From the NCBI GenBank assembly GCA_020637795.1, contig JACKJT010000001.1, forward strand, positions 806,001 through 870,000: a DNA stretch of 64,000 nucleotides, read 5' to 3'. The stretch comes from Hoeflea sp. (GTDB taxonomy: Bacteria; Pseudomonadota; Alphaproteobacteria; Rhizobiales; Rhizobiaceae). Shown here one piece after another: positions 7,811 to 16,345 of the stretch. Both the position numbers and the translations under genes were made by a program. The notes under the pieces are model-generated. The model searched no databases. It saw nothing but the letters and a program-made list of their open reading frames with translations, and was not told the origin of the DNA. The stretch's first letter is position 1, and each line of letters begins with the position of its first letter.

Positions 7811-9361
7811 TTAAAACAAAGCAGCCGGCAACCAGGTGGAGATTGACGGCAAGACCCAGACAACGGCCATGCCGAGGATCTGCAGGCCGATGAAGGGGAT
7901 GACGCCGGCGTAGATCTGGCCGGTGGTGATTTCCTTGGGCGCTGCTCCACGCAAGTAGAACAGCGAGAAGCCGAAGGGTGGGGTCAGAAAGCTGGTCTGC
8001 AGGTTGATCGCCAGCAACACGCCAAGCCAGATCGGGTCGTGCCCCATCAGGATCAGCGTCGGGGCGATCAGCGGCAACACGATCACCGAGATCTCGACGA
8101 AATCAAGGAAGAAGCCGAGCACGAAGACCAGCGCCATGCAGAACAGAAGCGCGCCAGTGGCGCCGCCGGGCATTTCGGTGAGGATTTCCGCCACCCGCTC
8201 CTCGCCGCCAAGGCCGATGAAGACCAGCGAGAACATGCCAGCGGCCAGGATGGTGGCGAAGATCATGGCCGTCATGGTCAGGGTTGAATTGACCGCCGCA
8301 TGGATCACCTTCTCGCGGAACGCGGCCCTTAGCGCATAGATGATCGCTACGGCACCAATGACCGTGAGAACGACATAGATGCCGCCGGCAGCCTGTGAAA
8401 CGAGGGTCAGATCGCTGCGCTGCAGCCTGACTGGAAACAAGCCCGCGAGAATGCCCAGCAGCACCAGCGCCGCGGCACCCGTGACGATGATTTTCGGGTT
8501 GAGGGCGATGCGCCTTCCGGCCATCAGCAGCGCGCCGATGGCGCCGACGGAGGCGGCTTCGGTAGGTGTGGCGACGCCGCCAAGGATGGCGCCCAGAACG
8601 GCGACGATCAGCAGCACCGGCGGCACGATGGCGGCGAGCACCTCGCTACGATCGGGCCTGGGCAGATCGAATGCGGCTGGCGGCATGTCCTGCGGGCGAA
8701 CCACGCCGCGCACGAGGATGTAGATCAGGTAGAGCAGCACCAGCATAAAACCCGGCAGGATGGCGGCGGCGAAGAACTGACCGACCGAGAGCGCTTCAAC
8801 CGAGAACTTGCCCTGCTCGTACTGCGCCTGCTGATAGGCGTTCGACATCACGTCGGCGAGGATGATCAGCAGCGTCGAGGGTGGAATGATCTGGCCCAAG
8901 GTGCCCGCGGTGCAGACGATGCCCGAGGCCACGCGCGGATCATAGCCAGAGCGCAGCATGGTGGGAAGCGCGATCATGCCCATGGCCACAACCGTGGCGC
9001 CAACGATGCCGGTGGAGGCGGCCAGCAGCGCGCCGACCAGCACCACCGAGATGCCGAGTCCCCCGCGCAGCTGGCCGAACAGCCGGCCCATGGTGTCGAG
9101 CAGTTCCTCGGCAATGCGGCTTTTCTCCAGCACCGCGCCCATCAGCACGAACAGCGGAATGGCGATCAGCACCTGGTTGGACAGGAGCCCGAAGACACGC
9201 TGTCCGGTGGCGCCCAGCAGCGAGATGTCCATCACGCCCAACGCCCAGCCGAGATAGGCAAAGAGGATCGCCACGCCGGCAATCGAGAACGACACCGGGA
9301 AGCCGAGAAGGATGGCGCCGATCAGCGCCACAAACATGATCAGATCGAGATAGGCGCTCAT
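7811..9361 (-). CDS. TRAP transporter large membrane subunit (DctM family), hut-linked TRAP system 2
   Basis: 516 residues, many hydrophobic helices, with DctM motifs (AIPLFVLMGAVLEKSRIAEEL, MIALPTMLRSGYDP, GTLGQIIPPSTLLIILADV; the C-terminal half carries LQTSFLTPPFGFSLFYLRG). It belongs to the longer DctM proteins, with an extra hydrophobic segment after the GGVATPTEAASVGAIGALL region. It overlaps the dctQ stop by 4 bases (ATGA) and is the last gene of a unit that begins with hutI. It should be the ion-coupled channel for a ligand related to histidine catabolism. Confidence 0.87.
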   Translation of the reverse strand: MSAYLDLIMFVALIGAILLGFPVSFSIAGVAILFAYLGWALGVMDISLLGATGQRVFGLLSNQVLIAIPLFVLMGAVLEKSRIAEELLDTMGRLFGQLRGGLGISVVLVGALLAASTGIVGATVVAMGMIALPTMLRSGYDPRVASGIVCTAGTLGQIIPPSTLLIILADVMSNAYQQAQYEQGKFSVEALSVGQFFAAAILPGFMLVLLYLIYILVRGVVRPQDMPPAAFDLPRPDRSEVLAAIVPPVLLIVAVLGAILGGVATPTEAASVGAIGALLMAGRRIALNPKIIVTGAAALVLLGILAGLFPVRLQRSDLTLVSQAAGGIYVVLTVIGAVAIIYALRAAFREKVIHAAVNSTLTMTAMIFATILAAGMFSLVFIGLGGEERVAEILTEMPGGATGALLFCMALVFVLGFFLDFVEISVIVLPLIAPTLILMGHDPIWLGVLLAINLQTSFLTPPFGFSLFYLRGAAPKEITTGQIYAGVIPFIGLQILGMAVVWVLPSISTWLPAALF

Positions 9362-9870
9362 GCCCCGGCCTTTTCAGATGAGGAGATGGGCAGCAGCAGC
9401 CGGATCAGCAGCGACAGCGACTGCAGGATCACCAGCACACAGAAGGCCGGGATCAGAGATTTGAGCAGGAACACAGCTTCGATACCGCCGACGGAAATCG
9501 GGCCTTCGAGGATCTTCCAGGAATTTCGCACGGAGGGCCAGGACCAGTAGGCGAGCGCCAGCATCGAGGGCATCAGCAGGAGCAGATGGCCGAAGATATC
9601 GATGCGGCGGCGGGCGGCGGCGCTGGCCTTGGCATAGAAGACGTCGACGCGCACATGCTTGTCGACCAGCAGCGTGTAACCGGCGCCGAGCATGAACAGG
9701 GTCGCATGCATGTAGAGCACGCTTTCCTGGGCAGCGATCGAATTGACGCCGAAGACATAGCGCCCGACGACGATGCCGAACTGGACCAGAACCATCAACA
9801 GGGCGAGCCAGCACACGATGCTCGCGGTGACGCGGGCGATGCCATCGAGAAAATCTGCCAGTCGCTGCAT
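9358..9870 (-). CDS. TRAP transporter small membrane subunit (DctQ family), hut-linked TRAP system 2
   Basis: 170 residues, four hydrophobic helices, normal DctQ size. The reading frame extends further upstream to 9915, but the ATG at 9870 has GGAGGGGAACCC directly before it and gives a typical N-terminus (MQRLADFLDG). VVGRYVFGVNSIAAQE matches the conserved helix-2 entry of DctQ. It overlaps dctM by 4 bases and follows dctP with a GC-rich stem-loop between. Confidence 0.82.
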   Translation of the reverse strand: MQRLADFLDGIARVTASIVCWLALLMVLVQFGIVVGRYVFGVNSIAAQESVLYMHATLFMLGAGYTLLVDKHVRVDVFYAKASAAARRRIDIFGHLLLLMPSMLALAYWSWPSVRNSWKILEGPISVGGIEAVFLLKSLIPAFCVLVILQSLSLLIRLLLPISSSEKAGA

Positions 9871-9895
9871 GGGTTCCCCTCCGCCCGAAACGAGA

Positions 9896-9929
9896 CGCCG
9901 GCGCGGCCCCGACAAGGACCGCGCCGGCG
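9896..9929 (-). terminator. Stem-loop between TRAP-2 dctP and dctQ
   Basis: CGCCGGCGCGG (9896-9906) pairs with CCGCGCCGGCG (9919-9929): 11 base pairs, 12-base loop, 9 bases after the dctP stop. There is no T-tract. It has the same position and type as the stem-loops after the other four binding-protein genes in this window. Confidence 0.6.
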
Positions 9930-9937
9930 GTTGATGA

Positions 9938-11026
9938 TCAGTAACCCATGACCGAGGCGCGGGCGTTCATCTGCCCGTTGTCGGCATAGGTCATGTAGCT
10001 GCCCACCAGATCGCGATAGGCGAGGTAGCTCTCGGTGATGCGCTTGACCAGCTCATCATCGTTCTGGCGCAGCTCGTCAACGACCTCTTCGGCCGCCTTG
10101 CCCATGGCCACAATCACATCGTCAGGCAGCTTGCGGACGATGACGCCATGCTCGGACACAAGCGTCTTGAGCGACTGGGCGTGCTTGGTGGTGTATTCGG
10201 TCCAGACCGGATTGTAGAGGCTTTCGCAGGCGAGCGCGACCACCTGCTTGAGGTCGTCGGGCAGTTCCTCATAGGCTTTGGCGTTGACGCCGCACTCTTC
10301 CGCCGAGGACGGCTCGCCGACACCCGGCCAGTAGTAGTTCTTGGCGACCTGGTAGAAGCCGAGCGCGGAATCGGTCCACGGACCGATGAACTCGCCCGCA
10401 TCCAGTGCGCCGGTCTGCAGCGCCTGGAACATCGGCGGGCCGCCCATTGCCTGGGTTGCCATGCCGAGTTTGGAGCACATTTCGGAAGCCAGGCCGGTGG
10501 TACGGAATTTCAGCCCTTTGAGATCTTCCACGGAGTTGATCTCGGTGCGGAACCAGCCGGCCCACTGCGGACCGGAGTTGCCGCACAGGAACGGCTTGAC
10601 GCCAAACCGGCCATACATCTCGTCATAGAGGGCCTGGCCACCACCATGCTGCATCCAGCCGAACTGCTCGTCGGCGCGAAGGCCAAAGGGCTGGGAGCCG
10701 AACAGCAGGATGCCCTTGGACTTGGAGCCCCAGTAGGCGGGAACAGCGTGGTAGAGTTCGGCGGTGCCTTCGGAGACAGCGTCAAAGACGCCGGGACCAG
10801 GCACGATCTCACCGGCAGCGAAAAGCTTGACCTCGATGCGCCCGCCCGACAGCGTGGTGATGCGGTCGGCCAGAAGCTGGGCGGCGACGCCCGGTCCCGG
10901 CAGGTTCTTCGGCCAGGCGGTGACCATCTTCCATTCGCGCTTGTCCTGCGCGATGACAGGTGTGGCGAGTGTTGCCGCCGCGGCTGCGCCGACAACGCCG
11001 GCTTTCAGGAATTTCCGTCTCTGCAT
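9938..11026 (-). CDS. TRAP transporter substrate-binding protein with Tat signal (TakP/FcbT1-like), hut-linked
   Basis: 362 residues. The N-terminus MQRRKFLKAG is a twin-arginine signal followed by an alanine-rich hydrophobic stretch ending near VIAQ, so it is probably exported folded. The mature part resembles the TakP/FcbT1 branch of DctP proteins (GPGVFDAVSEGTAEL; LKGLKFRTTGLASEM; ALQTGALDAGEFIGPW), a group that includes binders of 2-oxo acids and of aromatic or chlorinated carboxylates. It starts 37 bases after the hutU stop on the same strand with a GAGAGGAAC ribosome site, so it is very likely co-expressed with hutIHGU. Urocanate, histidine or imidazole carboxylates are the natural guesses; this is inference from context. 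Confidence 0.83.
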   Translation of the reverse strand: MQRRKFLKAGVVGAAAAATLATPVIAQDKREWKMVTAWPKNLPGPGVAAQLLADRITTLSGGRIEVKLFAAGEIVPGPGVFDAVSEGTAELYHAVPAYWGSKSKGILLFGSQPFGLRADEQFGWMQHGGGQALYDEMYGRFGVKPFLCGNSGPQWAGWFRTEINSVEDLKGLKFRTTGLASEMCSKLGMATQAMGGPPMFQALQTGALDAGEFIGPWTDSALGFYQVAKNYYWPGVGEPSSAEECGVNAKAYEELPDDLKQVVALACESLYNPVWTEYTTKHAQSLKTLVSEHGVIVRKLPDDVIVAMGKAAEEVVDELRQNDDELVKRITESYLAYRDLVGSYMTYADNGQMNARASVMGY

Positions 11027-11063
11027 GTCAGTTCCTCTCTATGTTGAATCTGCCTTGTTGTTT

Positions 11064-12746
11064 TCACCCCAGTATGCCGGGCAGATTGAGCCCGTGCTCG
11101 CGCGCGCAATCGAGCGCGATTTCGTAGCCGGCATCGGCGTGGCGCCAGACGCCGGAAGCCGGGTCGTTCCAGAGAACGCGCTCCAGGCGTTTGGCAGCCG
11201 CTTCGGTGCCGTCGGCAACGACGACCATGCCTGAGTGCTGCGAGAAGCCCATGCCGACACCACCGCCGTGATGGATCGACACCCAGGTGGCGCCGGATGC
11301 GGTGTTGACCAGCGCATTCAGCAGCGGCCAGTCGCTGACCGCGTCGGAGCCGTCCTTCATCGCTTCGGTCTCGCGGTTGGGCGAGGCGACGGAGCCTGAA
11401 TCGAGGTGATCGCGGCCAATCACGATCGGCGCCTTGAGCTCGCCCGAGGCCACCATTTCGTTGAAGGCGAGGCCGGCGCGATGGCGGTCGCCGAGCCCGA
11501 TCCAGCAGATCCGCGCCGGCAGGCCCTGGAAGGCGATGCGCTCGCGCGCCATGTCGAGCCAGGCGTGCAGATGGGCGTTGTCGGGGAACAGTTCCTTCAT
11601 CTTAGCGTCGGTCTTGTAGATGTCCTCCGGGTCGCCCGACAGCGCGCACCAGCGGAACGGGCCGATGCCGCGGCAGAACAGCGGGCGGATATAGGCGGGC
11701 ACGAAGCCGGGGAAGGCGAAGGCGTTTTCCAGGCCCTCGTCCTGCGCTACCTGGCGGATGTTGTTGCCGTAATCGAGCGTCGGCACGCCGGCGTTCCAGA
11801 AATCGACCATGGCGGCGACATGGGCCTTCATCGAGGCGCGGGCTGCCTTCTCGACCGCTTTCGGATCGCTCTCCTGCTTCTCGCGCCATTCCGCCACGCT
11901 CCAGCCCTGCGGCAGGTAGCCGTGCAGCGGATCGTGCGCGGAGGTCTGGTCGGTGACGATGTCGGGACGCAGGCCGCCGGCCTTCATGCGGGCGGCAAGC
12001 TCGACGAAGACGTCCGCCGCGTTGCCGAGAAGGCCCACGGACTTGGCTTCGCCGGCCCTGGTCCAGGCGTCGATCATGCCGAGCGCTTCGTCGAGCGAAT
12101 GGGCCTTGGCGTCGACATAGCGGGTGCGCAGGCGGAAATCGATGCGGGTCTCGTCGCACTCGACGGCGAGGCAGCAGGCGCCGGCCATCACGGCTGCGAG
12201 CGGCTGGGCGCCGCCCATGCCGCCAAGGCCGCCGGTCAGGATCCACTTGCCCTTGAGATCACCGCCGTAATGCTGGCGTCCGGCCTCGGCGAAGGTCTCG
12301 AACGTGCCCTGGACGATTCCCTGCGTGCCGATATAGATCCAGGATCCGGCGGTCATCTGGCCGTACATTGCAAGCCCGCGCTTGTCGAGCTCGTTGAAAT
12401 GGTCCCAGTTGGCCCAGTGCGGCACAAGGTTGGAGTTGGCGATCAGCACGCGCGGGGCGTCAACATGGGTGCGAACGACGGCCACCGGCTTGCCCGACTG
12501 CACGACAAGCGTCTCGTCTTCGTTGAGCTTCTTGAGACTGTCGACGATCAGATCGAAATCCTTCCAGGTGCGGGCCGCCCGGCCGATGCCGCCATAGACC
12601 ACCAGCTCATGCGGGTTCTCGGCGACATCCGGGTGAAGGTTGTTCATCAGCATGCGCATCGGCGCCTCGGTGAGCCAGCTCTTGGCGGTGATCTCCGTGC
12701 CGGTCGGCGGATAGACGTCGCGCTGGTTGTGTCTCGGATTGGTCAT
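11064..12746 (-). CDS. hutU: Urocanate hydratase
   Basis: 560 residues, the standard size. It adds water to urocanate to give imidazolone-propionate, using tightly bound NAD+ as electrophile. The N-terminal YPPTGTEITAKSW block, the glycine-rich NAD+-binding segment GGLGGMGGAQPLA and the C-terminal IHHGGGVGMGFSQH block are diagnostic. It overlaps hutG by 4 bases (ATGA) in the order hutI-hutH-hutG-hutU, and TRAP transporter genes follow after 37 bases. Confidence 0.96.
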   Translation of the reverse strand: MTNPRHNQRDVYPPTGTEITAKSWLTEAPMRMLMNNLHPDVAENPHELVVYGGIGRAARTWKDFDLIVDSLKKLNEDETLVVQSGKPVAVVRTHVDAPRVLIANSNLVPHWANWDHFNELDKRGLAMYGQMTAGSWIYIGTQGIVQGTFETFAEAGRQHYGGDLKGKWILTGGLGGMGGAQPLAAVMAGACCLAVECDETRIDFRLRTRYVDAKAHSLDEALGMIDAWTRAGEAKSVGLLGNAADVFVELAARMKAGGLRPDIVTDQTSAHDPLHGYLPQGWSVAEWREKQESDPKAVEKAARASMKAHVAAMVDFWNAGVPTLDYGNNIRQVAQDEGLENAFAFPGFVPAYIRPLFCRGIGPFRWCALSGDPEDIYKTDAKMKELFPDNAHLHAWLDMARERIAFQGLPARICWIGLGDRHRAGLAFNEMVASGELKAPIVIGRDHLDSGSVASPNRETEAMKDGSDAVSDWPLLNALVNTASGATWVSIHHGGGVGMGFSQHSGMVVVADGTEAAAKRLERVLWNDPASGVWRHADAGYEIALDCAREHGLNLPGILG

Positions 12747-13543
12747 GATTGGCCTCCCAATGATGCTGCAAGGTCAGCAACTGAATTCAGAATGGTCTTG
12801 AGATGAACGCGCAGCCGCGCGGCCTTTTCGACATCATAGTCGAAAGGCAGGGTCTCGCTCGCCAGGTGGGTGCTTTGCGCCAGTTCCATCTGGATGGCGT
12901 GCATGTTCTCGCCAGGCCGGCCGTAGTGACGGGTGGTCCAGCCGCCCTTGAAGCGGCCGTTCAGCACGCTCGTGTAGCCTTCCGCGCCAGCGCAAATGCC
13001 TGCCACAACCGCCTCGATCACCGGCGCGCAGGTGGCGCCATTGTTGGTGCCTATGTTGAAATCGGGCAGCGTGCCTTCAAACAGGTACGGGATGTTCGAG
13101 CGGATCGAATGGCAGTCGTAGAGGATGGCGACGCCATGGATGGCGCGCACTCTCTCAAGCTCGGCCGCAAGTGCTGCGTGATAGGGCGCGTGCCAGGCCA
13201 ACCGACGCGCCTCGATCTCGGCGGCGTCCGGTTCGTCCAGCCACAACGGCTCGCCATCGAAATCGGTCATCGGCACCAGCCCGGTGGTGTTCTGGCCGGG
13301 ATATAGGCTTGCACCGGAGGGATCGCGGTTCGCGTCGATGACATAGCGATGAAAGTTCGCCCGCACCGTAGTGACATCGTCCAACAGGCCATCGTAAAGC
13401 CGGTCGATGTGCCAGTCGGTATCCGACAGCGTCTGACCAAGCGGCGTCAGCCGCGCGAAGATGTCTTCGGGAATATATGTGCCGGTGTGCGGCAGCCCCA
13501 GGACCAGCGGACCGGTGCCGCGCCTGACTTCGACCGGGGTCAT
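12743..13543 (-). CDS. hutG: N-formylglutamate deformylase
   Basis: 266 residues of the N-formylglutamate amidohydrolase family. It removes formate from N-formyl-glutamate, the last step of the five-enzyme Hut route that goes through HutF. Likely metal-site segments are LPHTGTYIP (about 17-25), the following DTDWHIDRLYD and YDCHSIRSNIP. The ATG shares four bases with the hutH stop, and the hutG stop shares four with the hutU start. The presence of hutF in the divergent arm agrees with this two-step branch and argues against the one-step formiminoglutamase type. Confidence 0.92.
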   Translation of the reverse strand: MTPVEVRRGTGPLVLGLPHTGTYIPEDIFARLTPLGQTLSDTDWHIDRLYDGLLDDVTTVRANFHRYVIDANRDPSGASLYPGQNTTGLVPMTDFDGEPLWLDEPDAAEIEARRLAWHAPYHAALAAELERVRAIHGVAILYDCHSIRSNIPYLFEGTLPDFNIGTNNGATCAPVIEAVVAGICAGAEGYTSVLNGRFKGGWTTRHYGRPGENMHAIQMELAQSTHLASETLPFDYDVEKAARLRVHLKTILNSVADLAASLGGQS

Positions 13544-15081
13544 GCCGCCTCCCCTTCCAGCAACTTAGCGATCGCGCATTCCGCCTGGACCCTGCCTTCG
13601 GCGACAATCCCCGCGGCGCGGGCGATGTCTCCCGCCATGAAGCGGTCGTCGGTGAGCGTGGCGATCTCGGAGCGGATCAGTTCGATCGCGCCCTGCAGCG
13701 CCGGGCTCGTCGTCAGCGGCGCGCGGAACTCGACGCCCTGGGCGGCGCACATCAGCTCGACGCCGATAATGACATTGAGGTTGTCGTTCATGCGCTTGAG
13801 GCGACGCGCCCCATGGGCGGCCATGGAGACATGGTCCTCCTGGTTGGCCGAGGTCGGTGTCGAGTCGGTCGAGCAGGGATTGGCCAGATGCTTGTTCTCG
13901 CTCATCAGCGCCGCGGTCGTAACCTCGGCGATCATCAGCCCGGAGTTGAGCCCCGGCGCCGGCGTCAGGAAAGGCGGAAGATCAAACGACAGCGTCGGAT
14001 CAACCATCAGCGCCACGCGGCGCTGGGCAATGGCGCCGATCTCGGCGATGGCAAGTGCCACCTGGTCGGCGGCGAAGGCCACCGGTTCAGCGTGGAAATT
14101 GCCGCCCGAGACGATCTTGCCCTCGGCGACCAGCACCAGCGGATTGTCGGAGACGGCGTTGGCCTCGATCTCGAGCGTCTGGCCGGCAAAGCGCAGCAGA
14201 TCGAGCGCGGCGCCTGCGACCTGCGGCTGGCAGCGGATGCAATAGGGATCCTGCACGCGGGTATCACCGTCGCGATGGCTTTCACGGATCACCGAGCCCT
14301 GCATCACGGCGCGCATGGCGCGGGCAACGTCAATCTGGCCGCGATGGCCGCGAAACGCGTGAATACCCGCTTCCAAAGGCGCGGTCGATCCCATGATCGC
14401 ATCGGTGGACAGGCAGGAGGAAACGACGCTCGCCTCGAGATTGCGGATGGCGGAGAAATAGCCGGTGAGCGCACAGGCGGTGGAGAACTGGGTGCCGTTG
14501 ATCAGGCCAAGGCCTTCCTTCGGGGCCAGCACTGCAGGCTTCAGCCCGGCCTTTTCAAGCGCCCGGGAGGCGGGCATACGCTCGCCGCTAATGATCGCCT
14601 CGCCCTCGCCGATCATCGCTGCGGCCATATGGGCCAGCGGCGCGAGATCTCCGGAGGCGCCGACCGAGCCCTGGCTCGGGATCACCGGGGTCACGCCTTC
14701 GCGCAGCATGTCCTGGATCACTGACAGGGTCTTCCAAGTGATGCCGGAGGCGCCGCGTCCGGCCGAGAGCAGCTTGAGCGCCATCATCAGCCTTGTTGTG
14801 GCGACATCGAGCGGTTCACCAACGCCGCAGCAATGCGACAGGATCAGGTTGCGCTGCAGCTGCGCCGTGTCGCCGGGCTTGATGCGGACGCTGGCGAGCT
14901 TGCCGAAGCCGGTGTTGACGCCATAGACGGCCTCGTCGCCCGCGGCGGCCTTGCGAACGAGTTCAGCAGCAGCTTCGATGCCGGCAAGCGCGCTGTCATC
15001 AAGGACAACCGCAGCGCCGGTGCGCCAGATCTCTTCGAGTTGGCCAAGCGTCGCCTGGCCGGGCAAAAGCGTCAGCGTCAC
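13540..15081 (-). CDS. hutH: Histidine ammonia-lyase
   Basis: 513 residues. It deaminates L-histidine to trans-urocanate and ammonia. The Ala-Ser-Gly triad that cyclises into the MIO electrophile is visible in GSVGASGDLAPLA (A142-S143-G144), and the YGVNTGFGK block is at 53-61. The open frame runs about 1 kb further upstream inside hutI, but that part is an out-of-frame shadow. The true start is most likely GTG at 15081, which overlaps the hutI stop as GTGA and has GGAGG about 8 bases upstream. It is tightly coupled to hutI and hutG. Confidence 0.95.
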   Translation of the reverse strand: MTLTLLPGQATLGQLEEIWRTGAAVVLDDSALAGIEAAAELVRKAAAGDEAVYGVNTGFGKLASVRIKPGDTAQLQRNLILSHCCGVGEPLDVATTRLMMALKLLSAGRGASGITWKTLSVIQDMLREGVTPVIPSQGSVGASGDLAPLAHMAAAMIGEGEAIISGERMPASRALEKAGLKPAVLAPKEGLGLINGTQFSTACALTGYFSAIRNLEASVVSSCLSTDAIMGSTAPLEAGIHAFRGHRGQIDVARAMRAVMQGSVIRESHRDGDTRVQDPYCIRCQPQVAGAALDLLRFAGQTLEIEANAVSDNPLVLVAEGKIVSGGNFHAEPVAFAADQVALAIAEIGAIAQRRVALMVDPTLSFDLPPFLTPAPGLNSGLMIAEVTTAALMSENKHLANPCSTDSTPTSANQEDHVSMAAHGARRLKRMNDNLNVIIGVELMCAAQGVEFRAPLTTSPALQGAIELIRSEIATLTDDRFMAGDIARAAGIVAEGRVQAECAIAKLLEGEAA

Positions 15082-16271
15082 AACACGCCTCCATATATCC
15101 GCTTCCAGAGCGGGTTGAATCCAATGCGATAGGCGAGTTCGGCGGGGTGTTCGACATCCCAGATGGCAAGATCGGCGCGCAGGCCCGGCCTGATCTGGCC
15201 GGTATCGTCGAGACCGAGTGCGCGGGCAGCGTTCTTGGTCACTCCGGCCAGCGCCTCTTCCGGCGTCATCCGGAACAGGGTGCAGGCCATGTTCATGCTC
15301 AGGAGCAGCGAGGACATCGGCGACGAGCCCGGATTGCAGTCGGTCGCCACGGCCATAGGCACGCCGTGCGCGCGGAAGGCATCGATGGGCGGAACCGCGG
15401 ATTCGCGCAGGGTGTAGAAAGCGCCGGGCAGGATGACGGCCACGGTGCCGGCCTTCGCCATGGCCCGCGCGTCTTCGTCCGTGGCGTATTCCAGATGATC
15501 GGCGGACAAGGCGCCGTACCGCGCTGCGAGGCTGGCGCCGCCGAGACTGGAGAGCTGTTCGGCGTGCAGCTTGACCGGAATGCCGAGTGATTTCGCCTTG
15601 TCGAAGACACGGGCAATCTGGTCCGGCGAGAAGGCGATGCCTTCGCAAAAACCATCCACCGCGTCGACGAGACCTTCCGCATGGGCGGCTTCGAGCCCGG
15701 GAATGCAGACCTCGTCGATATAGGCGTCGGCACGGCCCTTGTATTCCGGCGGCACCGCATGCGCGCCGAGATAGCTGGTCCTGACCCGGACCGGTCTTTG
15801 CGTGGCAACTGCCTTCGCGGCGCGCAGCATCTTCAACTCGTTTTCGATGTCGAGGCCGTAGCCGGACTTGATCTCGACGGTCGACACGCCCTCGGCAATC
15901 ATTGCGTCGACACGGGTCAGCGCGCCAGCCACCAGTTCGTCCAGAGTGGCTTTGCGGGTTGCCGCGACGGTGGAGACAATGCCGCCGCCGGCGCGGGCGA
16001 CTTCTTCGTAGGTGGCCCCTTCGAGGCGCATCTCGAATTCGCGCGCGCGGTTGCCGCCATGCACGACATGGGTGTGGCAATCGATGAGGGCGGGCGTCAC
16101 CAGCCGGCCAGCCAGATCGATGGCCTCCTGATCCCGCATTTCCGCGGGCAGATTGCTTGCAGGCCCGGCCCAGACAATGCGACCGGCTTCAACCGCGATA
16201 GCTGCCTGCTCCACCAGCCCGTAGGCTGGTGAACCGTCCATCGTCGCCATTGTCGCGTTGAGAAGAAGCAT
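15078..16271 (-). CDS. hutI: Imidazolonepropionase
   Basis: 397 residues, amidohydrolase superfamily. It opens the ring of 4-imidazolone-5-propionate to formimino-glutamate. Metal ligands are visible in DCHTHVVHGGNR (H66, H68), with further signatures KLHAEQ, ADHLEYA and ATDCNPGSSP. It is the first gene of the leftward hut operon and lies 74 bases from divergent hutF, with the candidate HutC operator in between. The ribosome site is weak (GGCGAAATC before the ATG). Confidence 0.95.
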   Translation of the reverse strand: MLLLNATMATMDGSPAYGLVEQAAIAVEAGRIVWAGPASNLPAEMRDQEAIDLAGRLVTPALIDCHTHVVHGGNRAREFEMRLEGATYEEVARAGGGIVSTVAATRKATLDELVAGALTRVDAMIAEGVSTVEIKSGYGLDIENELKMLRAAKAVATQRPVRVRTSYLGAHAVPPEYKGRADAYIDEVCIPGLEAAHAEGLVDAVDGFCEGIAFSPDQIARVFDKAKSLGIPVKLHAEQLSSLGGASLAARYGALSADHLEYATDEDARAMAKAGTVAVILPGAFYTLRESAVPPIDAFRAHGVPMAVATDCNPGSSPMSSLLLSMNMACTLFRMTPEEALAGVTKNAARALGLDDTGQIRPGLRADLAIWDVEHPAELAYRIGFNPLWKRIYGGVL

Positions 16272-16306
16272 GATTTCGCCGTTGTTATGTCCGCATTATT
16301 GGATTA

Positions 16307-16320
16307 TAAGTATATACATA
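16307..16320. promoter_or_regulatory. Candidate HutC operator in the hutI-hutF divergent promoter region
   Basis: TAAGTATATACATA has a perfect 8-base palindrome core, GTATATAC (16310-16317), with partly symmetric flanks. It sits in an AT-rich 74-base gap between the two divergent hut arms. HutC regulators of the GntR family are known to bind TGTATAnACA-like palindromes upstream of hut genes, and urocanate relieves repression. The site could control both arms at once. The assignment is based on position and sequence similarity only. Confidence 0.5.
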
Positions 16321-16345
16321 AAAACCTGTCAAGAGGCGTTGAGCG

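Noticed and set aside
15082..16080. N-terminal extension of the hutH frame giving an 846-residue protein
   Set aside because: The extra part overlaps hutI out of frame and has Arg/Pro-rich shadow composition. HutH homology starts at the GTG at 15081 with a good ribosome site.
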